Part shown: positions 1 to 10,108 of the stretch, piece after piece
Position numbering within the stretch: the first letter of the stretch is position 1
Layout of the letters: each line of letters begins with the position of its first letter
NCBI GenBank assembly: GCA_021442155.1
Contig: CM038214.1
Span: 140,468,040 to 140,532,039, forward strand
Direction of reading: 5' to 3'
Length of the DNA: 64,000 nucleotides
Origin: Cymbidium sinense
Lineage: Eukaryota; Streptophyta; Magnoliopsida; Asparagales; Orchidaceae
Program-made: the position numbers and the translations under genes
The notes under the pieces: model-generated
Told to the model about the DNA's origin: nothing
What the model saw: the letters and a program-made list of their open reading frames with translations, nothing else
The model's database searches: none

Positions 1-43
1 ATCACACAAAAAAATTACATCTTTGAAAAATAAAACATGATTG

Positions 44-1116
44 ACTCCCATTTGACATACCCAAATTTGTCAATGAGAGTTTCAATTTTCAAAATAAATT
101 TGGATCTTTCATTTAGCATACACAAATTTGCTAAACAAAGATCCCTCTTTTCAAAATCAAAACAGCAAAATCAAACATATTTGAACTTTATTTAGCATAC
201 ACAAATTTGCTAAGTAAAGTTCTCTTTTTCAAAAAAAAAAAAAATCAAACACATTTGGACTTTATTTAGCATACCCAAATTTGCTAAGTAAAGATCCCTC
301 TTTTCAAAATCAAAACACAAAAAATCAAACACATTTGGACTTTATTTATCATACACCAATTTGCTAAGTAAAGGTTCCATTTTTAAAAATCAAAAATCAA
401 ACACATTTCAACTTTATTTAGCATACCCAAATTTGCTATGTAAAGATCCCTCTTTTCAAAATCAAAACATGAAAATCTAACACATTTGAACTTTATTTAG
501 CATACACAAATTTGCTAAGTAAATTTATCTTTTTCAAAAATCAAAACAAAACTCAAAGACATTTGGACTTCATTTAGCATACACAAATTTGCTAGGTAAA
601 GGTTCCATTTTCAAAAAATCAAAAATCAAACAAATTTGGCCTTTATTTAGCATACCCAAATTTGCTAAGTAAAGACCTCATTTTCAAAAATCAAAATAAA
701 GAAACAAATATATTTAGGTTTTATTTAGCATACACAAATTTGCTAAGTAAAGATCCCATTCACACATGGTTCACATCATGGGCAAACAAGCAAAAGAAGA
801 AAATTGTTTTCAAATAACTCATTTAGCATACCCAAATTCTCTAAATTAGCAATCCCAACAAAAATCAATTGACCATCTATTTTAACATACTCAAATTTGT
901 TAAATAAAAGGTCCCAAATATAAATGAATCAAATTCAAATATGAACCAATGGAAACATCAAAAATCTTGTCAAAATATTTGGACCCTTTTTCAACATACA
1001 CAAATTTGTTGAAAGTGGATTCTAAATTCAAAAATCTCTTGTCCAATTCATTCAAAATCTCTCCTAAATCCAAAGAACCCCACTTAACATATTCAAATTG
1101 TTGAGTGTGGGTTCAA
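44..1116 (+). repeat. Tandem array of about 14 covarying hairpins in the leader of element A
   Basis: Seen: about 14 units, most spaced 72-79 bases, each an imperfect inverted repeat around a 10-base loop TACACAAATT or TACCCAAATT. Examples: 102-118 GGATCTTTCATTTAGCA pairs with 129-144; 183-197 GAACTTTATTTAGCA pairs with 208-222; 1,075-1,089 GAACCCCACTTAACA pairs with about 1,100-1,115. The core changes from TTAGCA/TGCTAA to TTGACA/TGTCAA and TTCAACA/TGTTGAA, and the outer stem from GAAC/GTTC to GACC/GGTC and ACTC/GAGT. Both arms change together, so pairing is kept. The array sits between the missing 5' LTR and gag. Inference: a structured leader RNA. Element C carries the same array (26,600-27,700). 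Confidence 0.88.
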
Positions 1117-1246
1117 ATTCTAAATCAAATTCAAAAAAAAATTAACAGAATATCAAAAATAGAAAATCTGATTTGAGTTTGTTTCCAATAATTATAGAGT
1201 TCCAGTTCAGTCTCATTCATCTTTTTTCTCAAGTTCAGTACAGTAA

Positions 1247-4200
1247 ATGGATGCTCAGAAGTTTGTGTTCACTTTCCCCTTTAGGATAGATTTGGCCTTG
1301 GATTGGGCCAACCTCCCACAAATGGATTTTGCTCATCTAATACACTTTGGCTAAGGATTTGAGGGGGCAAGGATCACTTGTGAGGGGGCAACCCTCACCA
1401 CCATTAGTAGGAATATGGTGACTGGGCAGAAGCCAGTCATCCATGTTGAGATACATTTAGATTCTAAATTTGCCTCACTAAAGAGGAAGGCGGTGGAGGT
1501 TCTCATAGTAACTATAGCTCTAGTACCAGTACATTTAATTGTTCCCATTACTGCCCCAGTACGGGCTAGTACGCACTCACTAGCTTCCAACAAAGTGAAG
1601 GCTACCCTAGCTTCAGAGATAGTCCCTCCTACCTTTGAGATAGGGTCAGTTCCCAGACTGCCCACCCAAGAGAACTCAAGCATAATGAGAGCTGCAAGAT
1701 CAAGATCATGTGCTAATAACCAAGAAAATGAGCCTATCGGTTACAGAGGAGTCACCTGTAGTCTCTGACACAAACAAGTTTCATCCTCTTTCCAGATTTG
1801 ATGGAGAGGAAGATGTTAGGAGGATTACAATGTCACCTTCACCTATAGTTTAGTATGAGGTTCCTACCATAGATAGGAGGAGGTTGTATGCGCCTTTGGA
1901 TAGTTCTGTGCCAAGTTGATGGGGCTTACGGATGGTCAGAGTCTGGTGCCCAATTTAATTTATGATCAATTATTCCTCGTAGTGTGGGCGAGCATATTCA
2001 TCAAGAGAGGGCCATAGAGGCCCGTGTATCAGTTCATGTTACCAGCATAAAGAGGTGAAGGTACACCAGGCAATCAGCAGCCTTCTCCCTCATAGATTTC
2101 CTGATCAGCATGCTACCCATGTCGGTCATAATGATAGCATTGTAGTGACTGGTACTACCCACCATGGGAGGAGAGCTCCCACACAGAGAGAGTCGGTGTT
2201 GTCTCAATCACACCGCTCCACTCCATATATGCCATCACAAGTATAGGTCCCATCTTTCATAGTTCCATCTAAAGCCATGAAGGTAGCATCAGGTGAAAAA
2301 AGCCCTTGGTGATACGGCATGGAATCCCATTTCATCTACACCGAGGTGGTGAGCTCTCTGCTTGACCTCTACTTTAGTTCGATTGAAAGGGGTGTGGCAA
2401 CCTCGTAGCATAGTGGTCATGCCATCACCACCACCTCTAGATCATGGATGTGGTAGTGGAGGAGAAGAAAATAGTTCTATTGTCCTTATGGCGATAGATC
2501 CCCCCAGGGGAAGTACTCCACCTATAGTAGTTGATAACCATGAGCACATTTATTCTAGTGAGCGTAGCCCTCTTAGAGTTATCTCTCTAGTAGTAAGGGA
2601 GGTCAGATGTATCTCCATTTATGAGCATGATCCTACCATTATGAGCATTTGTGCACCCAGTTGGACCTTCGTTGGATGATGATTAGTGAGAGAAGAAGGA
2701 AATCTAAGGTGTGACTAATCGACCTAAAGGAAGAGAAGGTTAGCTTTGATCCCAATGAAGATGATTTGTTGGAAGACTCAATAGAGGTGCATATGGTTGA
2801 TACCAGAGGTTATCTCTTTTGGAATCACCAGAGTTTGGAAGGTGTTACGGCCGAACAAGATGATAGCTTATTTGACTCAACACCTCCTTCAATAACTCAA
2901 ATAGACGGATGAGTAGATTTAACAAGATGGGAAAGACTCTTGAATATTTGTTAGTGATAGTTCTGACACTTAAGAATCAAGCTCCAACCTCACATCTATC
3001 ATTATGGAGATTGGACAGCCTGAGTTGCTACATGTCTTGGATCAACCCAAGAGTTCACCTCCAGTAGAGCAAGGTAGCACTAGCTTGTATAGGAAGGTGG
3101 TGGACAGTACCTCCATATAGGAAAAAGATATTAAGCGCATGGTTGAAGAATAAATGAGAGAAGCGCTAGCGCAAGACCAAGGTGGTTCATCAAGACCAAG
3201 GTGGTTCATCAATTCCAAAGGGTAGATCCTACCCAAAGGAATTTGATACTATCCAGTATCCTAAAGATTTTGTTCCTCCTTCTTTCATGAGTTTTGATGG
3301 TAGCGGGAACCCTCACCAACATATAACGCACTTCAAGGCTAGCTATTGCAATGCTGGTGGCAGTGATGCACTATTGTTCGGTCTCTTTGTCAGTAGCCTA
3401 ATGGGTATAGCCTTTGATTAGTATGTTAAATTCTCTAATGATTCAGTGAAGAATTTTGCTGAGTTGGAACAACTCTTTGTTAAGAGGTTTGTTGGAGCTC
3501 AAGAAAGCGTAACTATGGGCAACCTCATTGTAGCACAAAACACCTCGATGAGTCCCTCGTTGATTATATTTTTAGATGGCACAATTTAAGCATGGAATGC
3601 CAGCCACAACTATCTGAACAACACGTTATTGAAATTCTACTAAAGAATATTCTTGGCCCAGTCGCCTTCATGCTTAAAGGTTTTACTAATAAGAAATTTG
3701 AGAAGCTAATAAACTAGGAAGCTATCCAACAAGGAGAGGCCAAATGATTACCTTTTCAAGATCAGTTATCAAAGATGAAGCCGTAGAAAGCCTATGAAAA
3801 GAATTTAGGGGTAGTAGTAGTATTGGACAAGGGGAAGCAACCAGCCAGGGATCACCATGAGAGACATTGAGTTCCACAACCATTGCTTCCACTTCCTTTA
3901 CCACCACCTAGGTCATCATATTGGTCACCGCTGCAGTCTCCACGACCTTCTTTGCCTCCTCCTCAGCCATGCTCACAGCAGCGGTAGACATACCCTCCCC
4001 GTGGTAGCTATCATCCACCTGCTCTTTCGGATAAACTAAACAAACCTTATTCATTTAAGAGGGAGGTAGTCAGGAAAATCTTTAAGAACCTCTTAAAGAA
4101 ATTTTATTTTTAGGTACTCGAGCCTAGAAAGCCAGAGGAAGTGATGATCCTAATTTTTGCCCCTACCACTACATGCTAGGCCATGTTTTGGAGGATTACT

Positions 4201-4800
4201 TCACATTTAAGGATTGGCTTGAGCATAGCTACAAGTCAGACGATATAGTTATCCCTAAGGAATATCTAGTGGAACAACCATCCAATTCTATTAGGGTAAT
4301 CCTTATGAATGTGATCCTCTGAAAATAAAAGAAGGTTGGGATATCTTTTTATCCCAAACCTTTAAAAGGATTATTTCAAAAATCAAGAAACTTTCCTTGT
4401 AGGTAGCTAAGACCTCAACATCAAGGAAGTTTTGAAAGTTGCCAAAGACAACATAGGAAAGTGGGAGCTCGGATGACCCTTACTTGCCCAGGATAGCCAA
4501 GTAGTGCAACCACCAATCGAGCTTAGCCTCTATTCCACCGTTGGAACTACTACTTTAAAAGACATTTCTACTTCAGCTAGCTCTTCTTCTAGTAGGTATT
4601 TTGCATCAGCAAATGAGGGCATCAAATCCCTCACCCCACTATACTAGATTTCTATTATGTACCTCCTTCTAAATCTAAGAAATTAAGGAGTAAAGCTAGT
4701 TTGAATTACATCTACATCACTTGGATGGGTTATCTGATTCTACTCTCTTAGAAAAATCTTCAAGTCTAAATAATTATAACAACTTTGATCATCCTCTTTC
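1247..4800 (+). pseudogene. gag of element A, broken by stops and frameshifts
   Basis: The likely start is ATG at 1,247, reading MDAQKFVFTFP, which matches MAPRKFVFSFP at the start of gag in element C. The frame has one stop at about 1,350 and is then open to 1,768. A block reading FHPLSRFDGEED near 1,785 is shared with C. The central retrotransposon gag domain lies at about 3,250-3,720: HFKASYCNAGGSDALLF, then a TAG at 3,419 where E keeps TGG (Trp), then FAELEQLFVKRFVGAQ, then a frameshift into LVDYIFRW. A proline-rich stretch follows. Near 4,155 there is a zinc-knuckle-like CPYHYMLGH whose final cysteine appears to be tyrosine. Role if intact: the capsid/nucleocapsid of the particle. Confidence 0.85.
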
Positions 4801-5039
4801 TGATTGAAAAATGGACTTTCCTTTTTGAATACTACGGGTTCACCTTTTGAGATAGACTTAGAATTCATCTGATTCTGAGGGTCCTATAGGAGAAGCTGTA
4901 GTTATGCCTGACAAGCAAATAAAATCTTCCACTCACCGGCCATAAGATATCGCCAAAGTTAACCTCTGTAGTGTCAAGGTTCTACCTCCTAGGGCATCAC
5001 CTCAAGATAGGGGAAAATAAGTCACTGGTACCAATGAGC

Positions 5040-5790
5040 AAAAATCCCCTCCATAGGATGCTCCACCCATGGATATGCTTATGGAGGATTAGTCCAAAGT
5101 TGATTACAATGTCCTCGCTCACCTAAGAAAGTTTCTAATTAAACTAACCATATATGATGCCCTTGTCTTATCCAAAGAGATGAGGGAATCATTAATCAAG
5201 GCTTTTCTTGATCTAGATATATGCTTTGCTCAGCTGATTGCTATTAGGGAAGAGGCACATTATTCAAGAGAAGCCCAATGAATCACATTCTTTGATGAAG
5301 ATCTTCTTTTTGAAGATATGGAGCACAACCGTCTCCTCTACATTATAGTGGATATGAGAAAATTCAGACTTTTTGGGGTATTAGTTGATCCAGGTGCATT
5401 GGTGAACATTATGAGCTTGAAAACCCTTGCCTATTTGAGGATTGACATCTCTAAGCTCCAAGGAGATCGGATGATGTTGAGAGGATTCAATGAACAAGGA
5501 GAGAGGGCTATAGGCTCCATAATGTTACCTTTGGAAATAGGTGACTGGAAGACTTAAGATAAGTTCTATATAATTAATTTAAATACATCATTCACTGCTT
5601 TGCTTGGTAGGCCTTAGATACACCAGATTAAGATGGTTCCATCCTCTCTTCATTAGTGCATCAAGTTTCGAAGAGATGAAATCGAATACTATGTCAAAGG
5701 AGATGAAAAGTTATTTTCAGTTAGAGGGGTTGAGATATATGAGGATGCAACCTACTATCTTTCACAAAACCAAAATACCCTTTCTCGTGA
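5040..5790 (+). pseudogene. Aspartic protease (retropepsin) region of element A
   Basis: An open stretch from 5,318 contains VDPGALVNIMSLKTLAYL. The D-P-G-A in it occupies the place of the catalytic D-T/S-G-A/S of retropepsins; it is followed by LRIDISKLQGDRMML. Upstream, from about 5,050, is a conserved lead-in (PPMDMLMED, then DLDICFAQL). Downstream, LLGRP*IHQIKMVPSSLH has TAG where E reads GRPWIH, and a second TAG at about 5,655 where E has CAG. The protease would process the Gag-Pol polyprotein. The same region in E is split by solo LTR D. Confidence 0.8.
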
Positions 5791-6685
5791 ATTTGGCCAA
5801 AATTCAAATACAAAAGAAAAAGAAAATAAGAAAAAGAAAGAGAAAAATAAAAAGAATAGATGAAAGAAAGTACAAATGAGCGAGAAAGGGACACTAAGGA
5901 AGAGGTAGAGCCACATGTTACATTCCACCCACAGCTCATTCCACCATATGGACATATGGGTAGGATGACTCGACCTCCACCAAGTAGAGTCAGAGGCAGA
6001 TATAGAGGCAATTCCAGAGGTGGAAGATCCTGGGCCACCAATAGGGCCATGTTCCAGTTCACAGGAGTACCCCTACTATTCACTTAGACTTGGAATCCAG
6101 CTCGAAGGATGAGTCTCATGTGATTAGCACACCAGCCAGCCCCTCTCAGTGGGTTTCATTTGAGGTGACACTCGAGCCAGAGAGAGATAAAGACCAGGCC
6201 TCTAAGCAAAGCATGACTGTATTTGAATCAAGTTTATGTAAAACTATTACGCAGCAGTTGGTAACTTTAGCTCTAACCTCACTTTCTTCTCAAAAACTTG
6301 AAGATTTAGTAGTTAAGGAAGCCCCTAGGTCTTCCATGAATGTCAAGCCAAAGAGATTGTTGTTGGGATCATCATCCTCAAGTACAAAAGCTAATGTAGA
6401 ACTAGAGGATAATTCATTTAAAGATTTTATGGAATTACCTTTTGATTAGTTCTCACCTTGTGTTCATAATCTTGCAAAGAAAGGTTGGATTCCTTATACA
6501 TGTTCCAAGAATAGGTTAGAGTATTTTGAGAAGTAGTGGAATAATAAAGGAAGGGATGCATAATCAAGACCAAGACTAGGATTCAGTACAGTGGGTCATG
6601 TCGATGATGATGATTACTACTTAATTATCATCGATCATCTAGAGTCTGGTAAGTTCTTCTCAAACCACACTAACTCTTATGGGAT
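5791..6685 (+). pseudogene. Protease-RT linker of element A
   Basis: A low-complexity stretch rich in Lys, Arg, Glu and Ser joins the protease to the RT. It is read partly from 5,860 and partly from 6,090-6,449 (serine-rich, with LVVKEAPRSS). E holds the same segment at about 58,290-59,060, including VVKEAPKSS, so it was coding in the ancestor although it has no known domain. Frames switch several times. Near 6,600 the phrase GHVDDDDYYLII (GPVDDDDYFLVI in E) leads into the RT. Confidence 0.7.
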
Positions 6686-7900
6686 GTGTGCTTAAAAACT
6701 TCAGATGATCTTGATGATCTTCAAATCAAAGATGCACCTCTAGAATTTGAAGAGGAAATCCATTCAACTATCGATAAGCTCAAAGAAATCAGCCTCAGGA
6801 CAGAAGAAGATCCACATCCTCCATACATCAGTTCTCTGTTGAATGAAGAAGAAACTAATGACTTAGTTAAGCTATTGACTAAGTTTAAGGAATACTTTAG
6901 ATGGAGCTATAAAGAGATTCCTGGATTATCTCCTAACGTAGAAGTCCACAAACTAGCAATAGACCCTAACGCTAACCCTATCAAGCAAGCAGCTAGATGC
7001 ATGCAATTAGAAATCGAACTACATGTCATTTCTGAAGTCAAGAAATTGATCGATGTAGGTTTCATCGGGGAAGAAAAATACCCCACCTAGTTAGCCAGTG
7101 TCATGCTAGTTAAGAAAAAGAATTGCCAAATTCACATATGCGTCGATTTTAGGGACTTAAATAAGGCATGTCCTAAGGATGAATTTCTACTTCCTATACC
7201 AGAATTAATGGTGTACATTGCCTCATCTCATCCATTATTCCCCTTCATGGATTTGTCATCTTGCTACAACCAAATCACGATGACCCCCGAGGATGACAGA
7301 AACACTACTTTTCAAACCCCGATCAAAATCTATTGTTATAAATTCATGCCTTTTAGCCTTAAAATTGCTAGTGCTACATACTAGTGGGCCATGAATCAGA
7401 TCTTCAATGAACTCATTCATCATCAAGTTGAATGCTATGTCGATGATCTAGTAGTCAAAAGTAAAGAAAAGGAAGACCATCTCTTTGACTTGAGAGTAGT
7501 TTTTGAATGGTTAAGACAATGTAACCTCAAAATGAACCCCCTGAAGCATGCATTCAGAGTAGTTTCTTGGAGGTTCCTTAGGTTTATTGTCTGATATTGA
7601 GAATAGAGATAGACATAGAAAAGATCAAAACCATCTTAGAAATTCCACCCCCTAAAAGTTTAACTCAACTCAGATAATTTTAAGGGTGGTTCACATATCT
7701 AAGGCTCTTTATCTCCAATCTATCAAAGAGATGCAAGTCAATTTTCAGTACTTGTCAAAAAGGATGCTAATTTCATGTGGGATAATAAGTTCTAGCATAC
7801 TTTTGAAGACATCAAATAATTTTTGGTGAAGCTGCCAGTTCTAGTAGCCCCTATCTCGGCAAGCCCACTTATCCTTTAGATTATTGCATTAGATGACTCC
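6686..7900 (+). pseudogene. Reverse transcriptase of element A
   Basis: One reading frame from 6,686 to 7,594 is broken only by TAG at 7,088 and TAG at 7,382. In E these codons are TGG and CAG. Motifs in order: VDFRDLNKACPKDEF (about 7,143), MDLSSCYNQI (about 7,246), YCYKFMPFSLK (about 7,333), and the catalytic YVDD at 7,436-7,447 followed by LVVKSKEKEDHLFDL. A TGA at about 7,592 stands where F keeps CGA (Arg), a CpG transition. The thumb/connection (EIDIEKIKTILEIPPPKSL) continues to about 7,720, then decays. Role: copies the element RNA into DNA in the cytoplasmic particle. The catalytic aspartates are intact but the frame is not. Confidence 0.93.
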
Positions 7901-8290
7901 CTTGGCGCTTTGTTGGCTCAAACCAACGATGAAGGGAAGGAGAATGCTCTATACTACCTTAGTCATCATCTGATCCCTGCTGAAGAAAACTACCCACCTA
8001 TGGAGAAATATTTCCTAGCTTTAATCTTTACATCCCAAAATTTATGGCATTATATGCCTTCTCATAAGGTGAACTTGATTTCAAGAATCAATCCACTGCA
8101 GTATCACATGACACGGCCAATATTATCTAATGATTGGCACGTTGGTCTATGATTCTCTCACAGTTTGATATTACATTCAAAGCCCTTTATGCCGTGAAAG
8201 GACAGGCACTAATGAATTTTTTAGCAGCATACCCACTTCCTATAGATTCCTCTCTTAGTGATGATCTCCCCGATGAACAAATCATGAACT
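7901..8290 (+). pseudogene. RNase H of element A
   Basis: From 7,910 the frame reads ENALYYLSHHLIPAEENY, then a Leu-Ala-rich helix and a DPLQY-like INPLQYHMTRP. This is the RT-linked RNase H of Ty3/gypsy elements. A one-base frameshift near 8,140 moves the reading to a frame with FDITFKALYAVKGQALMNFL and SDDLPDEQIM, the typical hinge before the second RNase H in Tat elements. It would remove the RNA strand during reverse transcription. Confidence 0.85.
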
Positions 8291-8720
8291 TAGGGAGATT
8301 GAAAATCACCATTGGGAGATGTATTTTGATGGTGCAATTTTTTATCAAAAAGGAGAAGAACCACCATCTACTCTTCTAGGAAAAGTAGGGGTGGGAATCA
8401 TCCTCTTAACTCTAGAACATGATGTGATGAGATTCTCAAACTATCTCTCCAATCCATGCACCAACAACGAAGCTGAGTATGAGGCTTTGACTGCTTGTCT
8501 GGAGTTAGCTATTATAGTGTGTGTCAAAAGCATCAACATCTATGGGGATTCTCAACTAGTCATCAACCAGATTGTTGGATTCTATACGATTCTAAAACCT
8601 AAGCTTCATCACTACCACGAGTACACCTTGAAGCTGTTGGCCCAAATCCCTGAGGTCACCATTTACAAGGTCCTCGAGGAAAGAATGTAGTAGCAGATGC
8701 TTTGGCCAAACTTCCCAAGG
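8291..8720 (+). pseudogene. Archaeal-type (second) RNase H of element A
   Basis: The frame 8,319-8,690 opens with MYFDGA (first catalytic Asp), continues with NNEAEYEALTACLELA (catalytic Glu) and YGDSQLVINQ (second Asp). The last motif, NVVADALAK, lies one frame over at about 8,684-8,712, so one base has been lost near 8,665-8,680. Known: Tat-lineage elements acquired this extra RNase H domain. It is also present in F (41,830-42,290) and deleted in E. Confidence 0.88.
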
Positions 8721-10108
8721 AATTGGCATGTCCAGAAGATGAGTTCATTCTAATAAGGGTCCAAAATAGACAAGTCATATCCCTTATTGACACTGAACTC
8801 ATGGAGAGACTTTCTCTTGAAGGAGAGGTTGTCATTGCCAATAAAGATGAGGAGCTAGATTAGAGGCAACCATTCATAGATTACTTGAACATAGGCAAAC
8901 TACCTCAAGAGAAATTATAAGCCCATCAGATAAAGCAGAGAGCTCTCTCCTATGCTCTTGTGCATGGCACCTTGTACCGATAGTTTTTGATGAAATGTTG
9001 TTATGCTATTTAGGAAAACATGAAGCCCGAAAGATCATGACCGAGGTACATTCAGTTCTATGTGGAGTGCATCAATCTGGTCCAAAGATGAAAACAAAGA
9101 TCAAGATACTAGGATACTATTGGCCTTCGATGATCACAGATTATATGAACGTAGCTAGGAGATGCCACTAGTGTCAAGTACATGGTGTGGTCCTACATTA
9201 ACCTCCCAACATTTTACATCCTACATTGGCCTCATGGTCATTTGACTGTTGAGGTACTGACATAGTGGGTCCTATCGATCCTCTTTCTTCTAAGGGTCAT
9301 CAGTTCATCTTAGCTGCCACCGACTACTTTTCCAAATGGGTGGAGGCAATCCCACTTAGAGAGGTCACATCTCAGCATGTGCTTTAGTTTTTCAAGAACC
9401 ATATCATATATAGGTTTGGGGTGCCTTGATGAATTATATCCGATAATGGTACTGCATTCAAAAGCACCAAGATCAATAGCTTCGCTAGGAGACATAGTAT
9501 AGATTTGAGATATTCCACCATCTACTATCCTAGGGAAAATGGCCTAGTAGAAGCATACAACAAAACTGTCATCCATATACTAAAGAAGACACTCGATGAT
9601 AACAAGCGACAGGAGCATGATTAGCTAGTTGAAGCCTTGTGGGCATACCACACCATGTACAAAACTCCAACTAAATCTATCTAGTTTTCCTTAGTGTATG
9701 GGTCTGAAGCTGTTCTACCATTAGAAGTGCAACTTTCATCACTAAGGATAACAATGGTAGTAAAATCACTACAAAGCAGAATGCCAAGTTGTGGTTAGAA
9801 GAGCTCAAAGGTTTGGAGGAGAGAGGCCTACGAGCGTGTAAGAACCTCGAGTTGTACAAAGCCAAGATGAATAAAGCTCACAACAAGGTAGTATGCCCTA
9901 GAGCTTTCCATGTATGATAGCTTATTTTAGTTCTAAGGAGACCAATTGTTGCCCATGAAAGATGGGAGGAAAGATCGAATCCACTTGGGAAGGCCCTTTT
10001 TTCATAAAGAAGGCCTACCAAGGAGGATCTTATCAAATTATTGATTGTAAAGGGGAACACCCGATGCTTCCAATTAATGGGCTCTATTTGAAGAAATACT
10101 ACCCATAA
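8721..10108 (+). pseudogene. Integrase of element A
   Basis: Begins with a linker after the second RNase H (ELMERLSLEGEVV). The zinc-binding part is visible as VHSVLCGVHQSG and ARRCH*CQ near 9,050-9,180. The catalytic core has GTDIVGPI (about 9,255), ISDNGTAF (about 9,440) and YYPRENGLVEAYNKT (about 9,520), giving the D, D and E of the DDE triad. ALWAYHTMYKTPT and LVYGSEAVLPLEVQL follow. The C-terminal part reads WEGPFFIKKAYQGGSYQ and ends KKYYP with TAA at 10,106-10,108. Several TAG stops and frameshifts are present. Role: inserts element DNA into the chromosome. Confidence 0.9.

Noticed and set aside
44..1116. CRISPR-like array, because of even spacing of palindromic repeats
   Set aside because: Repeats are diverged in stem sequence, spacers are low-complexity and related to each other, the DNA is from a plant, and the array is linked to a retrotransposon leader. 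No cas genes.
1351..1683. 110-residue minus-strand open frame
   Set aside because: Shadow of the + strand gag frame at 1,415-1,768, which matches gag of element C.
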